Assembly (NCBI GenBank): GCA_911728435.2
Contig: OU452202.1
Span: forward strand, 8,101,135-8,165,134
Source: Apoderus coryli
Taxonomy: Eukaryota; Arthropoda; Insecta; Coleoptera; Attelabidae
Direction of reading: 5' to 3'
DNA length: 64,000 nucleotides
A program made the translations under genes and the position numbers. Below the pieces are notes generated by a model. That model worked only from the letters and a program-made list of their open reading frames with translations. It did not search any database and was not told where the DNA came from. Shown piece after piece: positions 1 to 10,990 of this stretch; positions within the stretch are counted from its first letter, which is position 1, and each line of letters opens with the position of its first letter.

Positions 1-290
1 ACATAGTCGCGTGCGGAAAAGTACAACTTTCCGCATTTTTTAGGTAAATAACTATTTGAGCATATAATGAACACTTTAACAGATTATTCTATAGGACGAA
101 AAAAATCACCTAGATTAATAAACTGAATCAAATGTTTTCAAAATTGAAACATGCTTTGAGAATGAAAAACCCTTAAAAATGACCCCTCTTTCCATTTAAA
201 AAAATAATCGAAAGCGTCATTATGATATTTAAAGCTCTCAGTGATATCTCAAAAAATGTAGAACTTGTTCTTATAGTATTGTTCTAAATT
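1..290. repeat. Hairpin plus fragment related to the DD41D element ends
   Basis: The left edge holds a small hairpin at about 12-36 (TGCGGAAA and TTTCCGCA arms). Positions 185-203 (GACCCCTCTTTCCATTTAA) match the terminal inverted repeats of the 2-kb elements further right, for example at 5329-5347. I read the stretch as a short non-autonomous relative or a decayed end of that family. No coding potential was seen. Confidence 0.45.
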
Positions 291-294
291 ACCT

Positions 295-875
295 CACAAT
301 ATACCAAACGTATCAGAAGTAAGAAAGGGGGGCGGACCTTTGGACCACACGGTATAGTACACTGTGTCCAAGATAAGAATGGGATAGCATTGAAATCTTG
401 GAAACGGTAGGAGTTACAATGTGTGTTAAATTATGGAAAAGTTGTACAATTTAAACACCTTTTCAATTGTGTCTTCAAAAGTAAAGTAACCGTTTTCGAG
501 AATTTTTGAAAAAACTATTTTTTGAAATTTTCGTTTTTATTTATTTCTGACGTTATTTTTACAGATATAAAAAAATTAAAAGCACACAATATACCAAACG
601 TATCAGAAGTTAGAAAGGGGGGCGGACCTTTGGACCACACGGTATAGTACACTGTGTCCAAGATAAGAATGGGATAGCATTGGAATCTTGGAAACGGTAG
701 GAGTTACAATGTGTGTTAAATTAGGGAAAAGTTGTACAATTTAAACACCTTTTCAATTGTGTATTCAACAGTAAAGTAACCGTTTTCGAGAATTTTTGAA
801 AAAACTATTTTTTGAAATTTTCGTTTTTATTTATTTCTGACGTTATTTTTACAGATATAAAAAAATTAAAAGCAC
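295..875. repeat. Tandem direct duplication, 290-bp unit, two copies
   Basis: The unit starting CACAATATACCAAACGTATC at 295 begins again at 585. The two copies differ by only a few substitutions, so the duplication is young. The unit contains GGGGGGCGGACC and ends in a T/A-rich TTTTTGAAAAAA segment. No open frame was seen. It resembles a MITE-like unit, but its ends were not resolved. Confidence 0.85.
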
Positions 876-963
876 TATCTCGTTGTTACTTTTTGAGGAG
901 AATAAGATAGCGTTTACAAATTTTCACTACGACGTTTCGTTTTTGAAAAACCTTCATCAACTT

Positions 964-1121
964 CGTTTTTTTTCAAATTCTCGAAAACAGCTAAAGTTAC
1001 ATTACTTTAACCATTTAAAAGGTATTTAAATTGTACAACTTTTCTCTAATTTAACCGACATTGTAACTCCTACCGTTTCCAAGATTCCAATGCTATCCCA
1101 TCCTTATCTTGGACACAGTGG
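964..1121 (-). repeat. Third, inverted copy of part of the 290-bp unit
   Basis: Read on the minus strand this segment repeats the part of the unit from ACTGTGTCCAAGATAAG through the CGAGAATTTTTGAAAAA tract, with more divergence than the tandem pair shows. The inverted copy gives the left end of the window a potential fold-back of about 160 bp. Confidence 0.75.
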
Positions 1122-1139
1122 ATATAATAATATTTGATA

Positions 1140-2765
1140 GCGATAGCAATTAATAATATCGATCTTTTATCGACTTGAAATTCTTTTGAAACCGACTGAT
1201 ATCTAGATCATTAAAACTTATTTCCTTTTAGATGACACATTGGCAATAAAGTTAATCTATACAGCGGCACAAGCTAGCAAACTTCAGGCAGTTTTCAAAG
1301 TGAAACTCTCGCGTTCATGAAGTTTGTGAGTGATTTATTAGGTGCTAATACATAAAGCTACTTCACCCATATTGTCCTACTCGTGATTGTGACAGTAACA
1401 TATTTTTAAACTTCATGTTTATGATAGGGATGTTGATATGGAAAAAAAATATTGATATAAATTATATCCATATCTGAAAAATATATTGTATAGGTTATTC
1501 AATATTGTATTACTAAATATCGATATATCGGTTTGCTGTCACATTTCAAATCGCTACCGACACATCACATAAGGCTTCTGACAAGTGACAACCGACAAGT
1601 GACACGCCATTGATAAGTGGCAATTGACAATCAATAACAATCTAGTTTACACGGACCGTGCGCCTTACACAAGTACAACGATTAGTGAAAAAGCGACACA
1701 AGAACCTTTCGTTGTTTTGTGAACAAATATTATCAGTAAGTTTAAAAAAATAGATAGATGGATTTTTATGTTGATATTTCGATATATCGTGATAGAATAT
1801 ATCAACGATATATTCGATATATTGGAAGAAAAATATTGTCACATCTTTGGTTCTTTTAAAGGGGCTAGATGTATTCTAATTTGATTAAAAAATGTTTTCT
1901 ACGATCTTTAATCTAACAGGACTCGCTTGGCTAGTTCTCGATACGTCCCTGGGTCCCTCCTAGTATCATGTTTTCAGATGGAAGCCATTCAAAAGGCTAC
2001 AATCCTACTAACAAGTGGCTGGGTTTATTTAAGAAACACAACAGTTTAAAAGCTAAGTAGAAATGAAACGAAGTGAATCAAATAAAACTTAATTACTGTT
2101 TATTATAAAAATGTACAAATTATAAATAATTAAAAATGCAGATCAATCAATGACTTATTGACATGCATTCGATATATCGATATTTTTCCAACGCTAGTTT
2201 ATGAGCTATTATAAGTAGATACTAACTATGCCTCATAGATTAGTTAAATATGCAACTCCTGTATGTAAGAAAATTATTGTTCTAAATACAAAAAAAAGCC
2301 TTTTCAAAAAAAAAAAAAAATTATAATATGCAGTTGCAGTAACAGTAACTAACAGAAAGAAAAGGAGCATTGTGACATTGTAAATCCAGCATGCAGTAGA
2401 TTAATGATGTTTTCACTTGCAAAACTCGACTTGGTCGAGGCCAAACGAGTCAGTGGACTGACTAGATATAATTTGTCATTGGCAATAGACGACTTGCACC
2501 AAATTATATTAAAGCAGAAAAAATCAAACATGTACCTGCTATTACTTCTTTAAATAATGAACATTCAAAATATACTGCTTGGTAATAGCGGTATAGTTAT
2601 TTACAAACGATCACTAAATGGTGCTTTTGACATAATATGTCATTACTATAACATTTTGAAATTAGTTAATGCAAAATGCGCGATAGCCTTGAAGTCTATT
2701 CAGTAGTTTGTTGATAGTGAAGAGTTTATTTAAGAGAGTTAGTTTGTAAAAAATGGAGATTACTC
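1140..2765. other. AT-rich intergenic stretch without a supported gene
   Basis: No convincing gene was seen. TATCGATATATCG-type strings recur at about 1440-1530, 1775-1830 and 2165-2185 and look like decayed copies of a simple A/T-rich repeat. Short open frames here lack protein-like composition. Confidence 0.5.
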
Positions 2766-3185
2766 ATGAGGGATGTCGTTGGATGATTCTATACAATTTT
2801 AAAAAAAGGCCTAACTCCACACGAACGCAATAAATCACTTCGGTTAACATTTGGTAATTAAGCACCATCAGAAAAGTGGTGGTTGTATTGGTTTGGAGAA
2901 TTTCGTCAAGGTCGTCTATCAGTGAGTCAAGAATCACGTGAAGTTCAGCCAAAATCAGTTGTGATTCCAAAAAACATGCTGTGCGCCAAATGATAGAAGA
3001 AGATTGATAAGTGACCTCCAGTTAAATAGAGGCATCTCTTGGCATATCGCAAGCTGCTTGAGCATTTGTTTGTGGAAAAGATATGTTCCAGATAACTTGA
3101 CCGGAGACTAAAACACACCTCGTGTCAATTGGTGTAAGGAAATGCTAAAATAATAATGAGACCACTGCAAAATGTGTGGGGGAGT
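2766..3185 (+). pseudogene. Degenerate mariner transposase, N-terminal part
   Basis: Translation with frame changes and stops gives the N-terminal paired-type HTH region of a mariner transposase. Readable pieces are KKGLTP, SLRLTFGN, WFGEFRQGRLSV, PKSVVIPKN, then in another frame VRQMIEED and further on NWCKEML. At least five stops and two frameshifts break it, and the DDD catalytic half is not present. Such proteins bind the element's inverted repeats and cut and paste it at TA sites; this copy is inert. Its end lies 240 bp upstream of the intact DD41D element. The family call rests on several motifs in the right order. Confidence 0.75.
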
Positions 3186-3428
3186 GCGTAAAGTTTCGCC
3201 TGATTTTATTTTTTAGTTTAATGTACCGTAATTGTGTTTGTATGTTTTTTATTGTTTGTATTGAGGGAAATTGTTTTTGTTTCATTATATTTTTGAGACT
3301 GATGTGGAGGTGATGAATTTTTGTTTATTTTCACTAACATTGTACTCCACTGTGAGAATGCGCACTTCAAATTAATTAATATTAATTAAACATATCGGTT
3401 GATAGGAGTTTACAGAACAAGAATCATA

Positions 3429-3768
3429 CAGGGTGGTCCACCGAAAAGTTTGCACCTAGCTTTTCTCTTTTTTTTGTAGTCGAATGCGAAAATGCTCGGA
3501 CACGTCGATTTTGCTTTTGAGGGGGACACATTTTAAACATATTTTTCGATCTGCGCCTTTAACCCCCTAGCGGGGGTGAGTAACAACCCTAAAATTTTAA
3601 ATGGAAAGAGGGGTCTAATGACATATCATTTGAAAGGACACAAAATTGTCTTTCTAATGATACCCTATTTGTCGAATTTTACTAAAACAGTTAATACGAA
3701 AACGACTTTAAAGACATTAAGCCGATAATTTTGGTATTAATGAGAAATACAAATAAGTTTTAATTATT
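3429..3768. repeat. Left terminal inverted repeat, DD41D copy 1
   Basis: 340 bp, complementary to 5176-5515. Beyond 3768 similarity continues weakly for about 25 bp (GACTGAAAACAACTACAATC against GAGTGAAAACACCTGCAATC). Confidence 0.93.
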
Positions 3769-3997
3769 ACGACTGAAAACAACTACAATCATTTCTAAAT
3801 TATTTACTTTGAAGAAAAACGGGATTTCAAAAACACTATCTTATTTATCAGAACTAAATTCCTCACTAATCGTTTGCGTTTTTTGTTGAAATAAAAACTG
3901 CAGATACGTGTAGGAAAAGAATTTACACCGTTTATTTTAGTCTTTTCATTGATTCAGTTTGGTTGCTTCTCAAGTTATTTTACTTTTACCGTACAAA

Positions 3998-5071
3998 ATG
4001 ATTTATTCCATTCTAGAACGAGTTGAAATTGTTAAACTTTATTTTCAAAATAATAGTAGTGCTAGACTTACGGCTCGCTTATTTAATGAGAGACATCCCG
4101 ATAAAAATGTGAATGATGTGTACGTTGGCAAGTTAGTTAAAAAGTTTGTAGATACCGGATCTGTCTGTAATGTAAAACACCAGCCGCAGAAACCGATCAG
4201 AAATGAAGCTGTGGAAGTCGCTGTTTTAGGGCATGTTGAAATGGATCATAGTCAAAGTACCCGTCAACTAGCTGAAGCCTCAGGTGTCTCCCGTTTGTCC
4301 ATAATACGAATTTTAAAAGCGTACAAATTTCATCCGTACAAAATCAAATTAGTACAGGAACTAAATGAGGATGATCCTGATAGAAGGCTGCAATTTTGTG
4401 AAGCAATGAGCCAGCGTTTAATTGAAGATCCGCAATTATTATTTAACATTTGTTTTTCCGACGAATGCACATTTTATTTGAATGGAGCTGTAAATAGGCA
4501 CAATTGCCGTTACTGGGATGACAGTAACCCACATTTATTCCGTGAGGTTCATACCCAGTATCCTCAAAAAATAAACGTCTGGTGTGGCATATTAGGAAAT
4601 CATATTATAGGACCACTTTTTATTCCTGGAAATTTAACTGGTGAAGTGTACCTAAACATGCTTGAAGACACAATTGATCCTTTAATAACACAAATAATAG
4701 AAGATGACCAAAATCATACTGCTGATCGGCTTTATTTCCAGCAAGATGGAGCACCTCCGCACTATGTGGCTCCTGTAAGACAGTTCTTAGATGACCGGTT
4801 CCCTGGACGGTGGATTGGAAGGAGGGGCCCAATTGAATGGCCTGCCAGGTCACCGGATTTATCGCCTTTAGACTTTTTTCTTTGGGGGCACTTAAAAAAT
4901 AAATGTTTTGCCACGAAGCCCGAGTCCATAGAAGATCTTCGCCAACGCATTCCAGAAGAGTGCAGAAACATAACACCTGATATGCTACAAAATGTTAGAA
5001 ATAGATTTGAACAAAATCTGTATTATTGTATGGAATCAAATGGGTCACATTTTCAACATTTGTTAATGTAA
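3998..5071 (+). CDS. DD41D transposase, Tc1/mariner superfamily, copy 1
   Basis: An open frame of 357 residues from the ATG at 3998. The frame is open 13 codons further up, but only from a TTG, so I take the ATG. The N-terminus (about residues 1-60) is a helix-turn-helix of the kind found in many insect transposases, a second HTH follows (ASGVSR), and then the catalytic domain. Its triad is FSDECTFY, QQDGAPPHY and RSPDLSPLDFFLWG. I count 41 residues between the second and third Asp, so DD41D, the spacing reported for rosa/Visitor-type elements rather than the DD34D of classical mariner. It differs from copy 2 at two residues that I noticed (SRLSI for SRSSI, QRIPE for QRITE). All three acidic residues are present, so it may be active. 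Confidence 0.93.
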   Translation: MIYSILERVEIVKLYFQNNSSARLTARLFNERHPDKNVNDVYVGKLVKKFVDTGSVCNVKHQPQKPIRNEAVEVAVLGHVEMDHSQSTRQLAEASGVSRLSIIRILKAYKFHPYKIKLVQELNEDDPDRRLQFCEAMSQRLIEDPQLLFNICFSDECTFYLNGAVNRHNCRYWDDSNPHLFREVHTQYPQKINVWCGILGNHIIGPLFIPGNLTGEVYLNMLEDTIDPLITQIIEDDQNHTADRLYFQQDGAPPHYVAPVRQFLDDRFPGRWIGRRGPIEWPARSPDLSPLDFFLWGHLKNKCFATKPESIEDLRQRIPEECRNITPDMLQNVRNRFEQNLYYCMESNGSHFQHLLM

Positions 5072-5175
5072 CGTTTTAATAAATCAATTTAACAGCTTGT
5101 TTACTTTTTTTACAAAGCAATGTTAAAACTAACAAACATTGGAATGTACTAACGATTGCAGGTGTTTTCACTCGC

Positions 5176-5515
5176 AATAATTAAAACTTATTTGTATTTC
5201 TCATTAATACCAAAATTATCGGCTTAATGTCTTTAAAGTCGTTTTCGTATTAACTGTTTTAGTAAAATTCGACAAATAGGGTATCATTAGAAAGACAATT
5301 TTGTGTCCTTTCAAATGATATGTCATTAGACCCCTCTTTCCATTTAAAATTTTAGGGTTGTTACTCACCCCCGCTAGGGGGTTAAAGGCGCAGATCGAAA
5401 AATATGTTTAAAATGTGTCCCCCTCAAAAGCAAAATCGACGTGTCCGAGCATTTTCGCATTCGACTACAAAAAAAAGAGAAAAGCTAGGTGCAAACTTTT
5501 CGTTGGACCACCCTG
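5176..5515. repeat. Right terminal inverted repeat, DD41D copy 1
   Basis: 340 bp, complementary to 3429-3768, ending in CACCCTG beside TA. Confidence 0.93.
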
Positions 5516-6019
5516 TATAATAACATCTAAAATTAATTAATTTTTACAATATACTAAAAAATCTTATATGGTAACAAGAAATATGTTAATAGATAAATAT
5601 AAATAAGAAACATATAATGATACTACCATAAACATTAATGGGCTATAATAATGTACTCGAATAAAAGTAAGGACATTTAAAATTTATCGTCAATTATACT
5701 TTAGAACGTTTTAAAACCGGTAAAAGCAATAAAAGATGAAGTGTTGAGTTTAAAATATGTCCCATAAGAAAAACAATAATAAAAAATAAAAAGGTTCAAT
5801 AACTTTAGTATTAATAAAATAGTAAGTAGTCTTTTGCCAAAATTTTTGCAAAATTTGAGCTCGAATTGGAATACATAAAAAAATATCGGTTGTGTCGCCG
5901 CAAAACTTCCCCGACATAATATAATGTAATTAAAAATATATGTCCTACATAACAAAACAGAATTTTAATAATTATTATGTATTAAAAGTACCTACTTTAT
6001 TCAAAAATAAAAAAAAATA

Positions 6020-6071
6020 TTGCCAATTCAAGCCCATAACCTTCCGCATGCAAAGCGAACGCTCTAACAAT
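6020..6071 (-). repeat. tRNA-Ala-like SINE head or tRNA relic
   Basis: On the minus strand GTTAGAGCG is followed by an anticodon arm TTCGC-TTTGCAT-GCGGA, with anticodon TGC (Ala), and by a decayed T arm (TTATGGGCTTGAATTG). The 5' acceptor and D stem are missing or unrecognisable, so this is a tRNA-derived repeat or pseudogene and not a functional tRNA. Confidence 0.55.
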
Positions 6072-6354
6072 GTGTTAAAGTACTCAATTACAACATATTA
6101 TATTTTTATAAGAATATAGATTCCAACTACCTAACTGGTGAAATATAAAACGGTATTTTCTCGAGAATTATGGGGGCAAATATCAAAACTGACCTATCGC
6201 TGTCAGGCAGGTAAAAAATGCTTTAAAATGACGTATACTCGACGCCTACTGGTATTTGAAAATTTAACGGCTGTGTCCACCCCTATCACAGGGCTAAAGC
6301 GATTTTAACCAAAAACTAATGGGTTCATCCTAGGACTGCCCCAAACTCATATAC

Positions 6355-6395
6355 AAAATGTAGCTCAATTGGTTAAAGTGCTTGGGCTCTATCGT
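6355..6395 (+). repeat. tRNA A-box-like fragment
   Basis: TGTAGCTCAATTGGTTAAAG looks like the D-arm and A box of a tRNA, followed by GTGCTTGGGCTC where an anticodon arm would start. No T arm follows. It is probably another tRNA-derived SINE remnant. Confidence 0.35.
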
Positions 6396-7760
6396 GGAAG
6401 AATACATACAGACACACATACATACACAGACAGACAGACTGGAAATGGTCTTAATCGTCTCAGGGAACTTTAAAATGGTTATATCCGTCTTTATCTCAAT
6501 TTCAGTAACATCTTCTTTTTGGACATTTTTTTATCCCTCAAGATGTAATAACTTGGCCTTTGTTGTCTTTATTTCATGCTTTTTGCACATGAATGATATC
6601 CACCATTTTCGTACTTAATGTGGGGATTTTATTTAGTTGCCTTGAATGATACGAAGTATTATTCATTACTATAACACAGTATGCTGGAATATTTGGAAGC
6701 AACTGTGTGGTGCATCAAAAAGTCACAATTTGTAAACAGGCACGCCTATTTTCATAACACACGCAGAAAGCCCCTTGCAGAGCATTTTGATTTAACCACA
6801 TATTTTTATTTTACTTCTATAATTAATTAAAATATTTCTGTAAAAAATAAGATCAACTACAACATAAGACTTTTTTATAAGAACTTATATTTTTTAACTA
6901 CAAAGATAAAATTGTATATAAGATATCAATATAATATTTTATGAAATAATCCATTCCAAAGAGGAGCGATGAATATTTGATTTCTATTAAACAGTGGTTC
7001 ATCAAATATTTATTTAAAAACGAATTCATTTGCATGACCGCGTTTTAAATATTCCATTCTGGATCACCTTTTACATAAATCTGTGCTTACTCCACCAATA
7101 ACATGACTAATTTTGGTCTTAAGGTCATTGAGGGTTTGTGTGTTAACATAAAAACATAACACGAAAGAATCTCCCAGTTCCGATCGGAAATTTACGTGAT
7201 TATAAGATCTAATTTATTTCACAAAAATCAGTAATCATGTTTCTGCAGCGTTCTCCAATGCCAATTAACAAAAAAAAAGTTCAATTACACCTCCAGCCCA
7301 TACATACTACCAAACTGTTAAGTTTTGTGAATGTGGGTTTTATTATTGTGCTTATATATAAAGCACTTTAAACAAAAATAAACTTTATCGCTGTATATGT
7401 TTTTCTTATGAATTAATGGATCTATTTCAATTTGCAAAATGTCTGCAAAAATTCTGGAGCCTATTCGTTATTTTTATAATTTTATGTTGTAATAGGAGAA
7501 ATGCATTAATTATGGAAAGAAGGATGTATTTAATATTTTGATGGATTATATATAATAAGTATCTAAATTCAAACTCACCATTACGTGAAAAAAATGTTTA
7601 ATGTTAAAATAAATCTTATAATATTATGTCAAAATTTGTTACACCATTAACATTTTTTTCAAAAAAACTTGATTACTCATTACTTGAGCCTTCTATTACA
7701 CCTTTTTCCTTTTATAAATCATTAAATTAAAAGGAAATTTTTGTATATTCTATATACATA

Positions 7761-9847
7761 CAGGGTGGTCCAACGAAAAGTTTGCACCTAGCTTTTCTCT
7801 TTTTTTTGTAGTCGAATGCGAAAATGCTCGGACACGTCGATTTTGCTTTTGAGGGGGACACATTTTAAACATATTTTTCGATCTGCGCCTTTAACCCCCT
7901 AGCGGGGGTGAGTAACAACCCTAAAATTTTAAATGGAAAGAGGGGTCTAATGACATATCATTTGAAAGGACACAAAATTGTCTTTCTAATGATACCCTAT
8001 TTGTCGAATTTTACTAAAACAGTTAATACGAAAACGACTTTAAAGACATTAAGCCGATAATTTTGGTATTAATGAGAAATACAAATAAGTTTTAATTATT
8101 GCGAGTGAAAACACCTGCAATCGTTAGTACATTCCAATGTTTGTTAGTTTTAACATTGCTTTGTAAAAAAAGTAAACAAGCTGTTAAATTGATTTATTAA
8201 AACGTTACATTAACAAATGTTGAAAATGTGACCCATTTGATTCCATACAATAATACAGATTTTGTTCAAATCTATTTCTAACATTTTGTAGCATATCAGG
8301 TGTTATGTTTCTGCACTCTTCTGTAATGCGTTGGCGAAGATCTTCTATGGACTCGGGCTTCGTGGCAAAACATTTATTTTTTAAGTGCCCCCAAAGAAAA
8401 AAGTCTAAAGGCGATAAATCCGGTGACCTGGCAGGCCATTCAATTGGGCCCCTCCTTCCAATCCACCGTCCAGGGAACCGGTCATCTAAGAACTGTCTTA
8501 CAGGAGCCACATAGTGCGGAGGTGCTCCATCTTGCTGGAAATAAAGCCGATCAGCAGTATGATTTTGGTCATCTTCTATTATTTGTGTTATTAAAGGATC
8601 AATTGTGTCTTCAAGCATGTTTAGGTACACTTCACCAGTTAAATTTCCAGGAATAAAAAGTGGTCCTATAATATGATTTCCTAATATGCCACACCAGACG
8701 TTTATTTTTTGAGGATACTGGGTATGAACCTCACGGAATAAATGTGGGTTACTGTCATCCCAGTAACGGCAATTGTGCCTATTTACAGCTCCATTCAAAT
8801 AAAATGTGCATTCGTCGGAAAAACAAATGTTAAATAATAATTGCGGATCTTCAATTAAACGCTGGCTCATTGCTTCACAAAATTGCAGCCTTCTATCAGG
8901 ATCATCCTCATTTAGTTCCTGTACTAATTTGATTTTGTACGGATGAAATTTGTACGCTTTTAAAATTCGTATTATGGACGAACGGGAGACACCTGAGGCT
9001 TCAGCTAGTTGACGGGTACTTTGACTATGATCCATTTCAACATGCCCTAAAACAGCGACTTCCACAGCTTCATTTCTGATCGGTTTCTGCGGCTGGTGTT
9101 TTACATTACAGACAGATCCGGTATCTACAAACTTTTTAACTAACTTGCCAACGTACACATCATTCACATTTTTATCGGGATGTCTCTCATTAAATAAGCG
9201 AGCCGTAAGTCTAGCACTACTATTATTTTGAAAATAAAGTTTAACAATTTCAACTCGTTCTAGAATGGAATAAATCATTTTGTACGGTAAAAGTAAAATA
9301 ACTTGAGAAGCAACCAAACTGAATCAATGAAAAGACTAAAATAAACGGTGTAAATTCTTTTCCTACACGTATCTGCAGTTTTTATTTCAACAAAAAACGC
9401 AAACGATTAGTGAGGAATTTAGTTCTGATAAATAAGATAGTGTTTTTGAAATCCCGTTTTTCTTCAAAGTAAATAATTTAGAAATGATTGTAGTTGTTTT
9501 CAGTCGTAATAATTAAAACTTATTTGTATTTCTCATTAATACCAAAATTATCGGCTTAATGTCTTTAAAGTCGTTTTCGTATTAACTGTTTTAGTAAAAT
9601 TCGACAAATAGGGTATCATTAGAAAGACAATTTTGTGTCCTTTCAAATGATATGTCATTAGACCCCTCTTTCCATTTAAAATTTTAGGGTTGTTACTCAC
9701 CCCCGCTAGGGGGTTAAAGGCACAGATCGAAAAATATGTTTAAAATGTGTCCCCCTCAAAAGCAAAATCGACGTGTCCGAGCATTTTCGCATTCGACTAC
9801 AAAAAAAAGAGAAAAGCTAGGTGCAAACTTTTCGTTGGACCACCCTG
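7761..9847 (-). mobile_element. Complete DD41D Tc1/mariner-superfamily element, copy 2
   Basis: Same 2087-bp length as copy 1, flanked by TA at 7759-7760 and 9848-9849. Terminal inverted repeats span 7761-8100 and 9508-9847. The copy runs opposite to copy 1, so the two could pair over 2 kb as an inverted duplication around a 2.2-kb spacer. The inverted repeats and the gene look intact. Confidence 0.95.
8205..9278 (-). CDS. DD41D transposase, copy 2
   Basis: 357 residues starting at the ATG whose first base is 9278; an upstream TTG at 9317 is in frame but not a likely start. The architecture is that of copy 1: N-terminal HTH region, then FSDECTFY, QQDGAPPHY and RSPDLSPLDFFLWG as the catalytic Asp blocks, with 41 residues between the last two. 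At the two positions where I saw the copies differ, this one has Ser and Thr (SRSSI, QRITE). SRSSI looks like the more usual HTH sequence, so this copy may be closer to the active master. No stop or frameshift is visible. The product would bind the 340-bp repeats and mobilise both copies. Confidence 0.94.
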   Translation of the reverse strand: MIYSILERVEIVKLYFQNNSSARLTARLFNERHPDKNVNDVYVGKLVKKFVDTGSVCNVKHQPQKPIRNEAVEVAVLGHVEMDHSQSTRQLAEASGVSRSSIIRILKAYKFHPYKIKLVQELNEDDPDRRLQFCEAMSQRLIEDPQLLFNICFSDECTFYLNGAVNRHNCRYWDDSNPHLFREVHTQYPQKINVWCGILGNHIIGPLFIPGNLTGEVYLNMLEDTIDPLITQIIEDDQNHTADRLYFQQDGAPPHYVAPVRQFLDDRFPGRWIGRRGPIEWPARSPDLSPLDFFLWGHLKNKCFATKPESIEDLRQRITEECRNITPDMLQNVRNRFEQNLYYCMESNGSHFQHLLM

Positions 9848-9849
9848 TA

Positions 9850-10550
9850 TATACACATACATTTTATAATAGTTACTATTAGGGTTAGAGATCTGGTTAT
9901 ACACCAAAAAATCCATGTTTTACATTTCTGTTTTTATATTTCTTTGGCTCAGAAAATAAAGGAGGAAGTAATTTGTTAATATTTCATGATTGTCAGCACT
10001 AAAAATATTATACGTTGATATATTTTATGATATACATACACAGGCAAAGAGTAAACTTTTATTCCAACAAAGTATGCGTATACTCGCTATGAGATGGGCT
10101 ATAAAGTTCACATGTAAAAGACTACCGACCATCTGTGTCAAGTTATTATCGCAAGAGAATCTCGAAAACTAGTAGCTCTTGCAGGCGTGTACACTTTCAG
10201 TAGCGTAGATACTTAATTTTATTATGTTGTTGGTTTTTTATTACCTTGTTCTTCTAATATTTCTCTGAAAGTCTAGTTCAACTGTAAATTGTATCAAAGC
10301 AAGAATATAAAAATTTGATGTATTGATAACATCAGGCCAAATAACTGCATACTTATATGTGGCTATATGAGTAAAAAAACTGTGTTGGTAAAACATAGTT
10401 TCTAATTTTTCACAAATTAAAAAAAAGCTTAGTTAATATGTTGACAAGTATTCGTAGATGCTGGGCAGAATATCCCTAGCCAATGATAATCGTATCAGAG
10501 AAAAATGTTTAGGCAATGATTCTGTAGATTATTATACTATATTTATCAGG
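9850..10550. other. AT-rich stretch, nothing recognised
   Basis: No repeat, RNA or coding motif could be supported. A 60-codon open frame at 9990-10172 has no recognisable motif. Confidence 0.4.
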
Positions 10551-10990
10551 GATTGATACCGAATCGAAGCGGTTCGCGCGGTATCGCTCTAAGTACCGTC
10601 AAATAACCGAAACGGAACTGTGATCGAAATATAGTGAACCTTTGTGACAGATACCCGAAATTTAACGAAACTTATAAATATAATAAACAAACCGACCGAG
10701 ATATCGAAATGAAAGTAACACTAATATCTAATAACCGAAATGAACCCAAACACTCGATTCGGAACCTTAGTAGAACCGATACCTGAGTATCGAACCTAAA
10801 GGCACGACACCGAAACAGGTACCAAAACTCTGAGTAACGAAACAGAACCGAAACCCTCGGAATAGATATTGAAATACTAGTGGAGTCTGTAAACATAAAT
10901 AGTACCGAAACCCTCGGTGTAGTAAATGAAACAAAAAGCAAAAGGCATAATATTAAAATTGTGCAACGAACTGATATCGTAACCGAAATA
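10550..10990. repeat. CCGA-rich cryptic repeat field
   Basis: The plus strand is full of ACCGAAAC, CCGAATCG, TACCGA and similar strings. CCGAAACCCTCGG occurs at 10849-10861 and again at 10907-10919. The 89-codon open frame on the other strand (10672-10941) repeats PRVSVLF and is a by-product of this. The field looks like a decayed short tandem repeat of roughly 10-15 bp period. It is richer in CpG than its surroundings. Confidence 0.55.

Larger units (their letters stand above)
3429..5515 (+). mobile_element. Complete Tc1/mariner-superfamily element (DD41D) with 340-bp inverted repeats, copy 1
   Basis: The element runs from CAGGGTGGTCC to GGACCACCCTG, is 2087 bp long and is flanked by TA on both sides (3427-3428, 5516-5517), the target duplication expected of this superfamily. 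Terminal inverted repeats span 3429-3768 and 5176-5515, 340 bp each and almost identical; one difference is CCACCG against CCAACG near the tip. They hold the CCCCCTAGCGGGGG palindrome. A single intronless transposase gene lies between them. A second copy of exactly the same length lies at 7761-9847 in the opposite orientation. Confidence 0.95.
5518..7758. other. Spacer between the two DD41D elements
   Basis: About 2.2 kb of AT-rich sequence without a supported gene. It holds two tRNA-like fragments (6020-6071 minus, about 6355-6395 plus) and a short CA/GA-rich simple repeat at 6405-6440 (CACACATACATACACAGACA). Confidence 0.5.

Noticed and set aside
1642..1842. 66-codon minus-strand open frame
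   Set aside because: Low-complexity Ile/Tyr/Phe composition from a TATCGATAT repeat, no motif.
4620..4976. Minus-strand open frames opposite the DD41D transposase (also 8305-8656 plus)
   Set aside because: Antisense shadows of the transposase gene; present in both copies only because the element is duplicated.
10672..10941. 89-codon minus frame with PRVSVLF repeats
   Set aside because: By-product of the CCGA repeat field; no start context or known domain.
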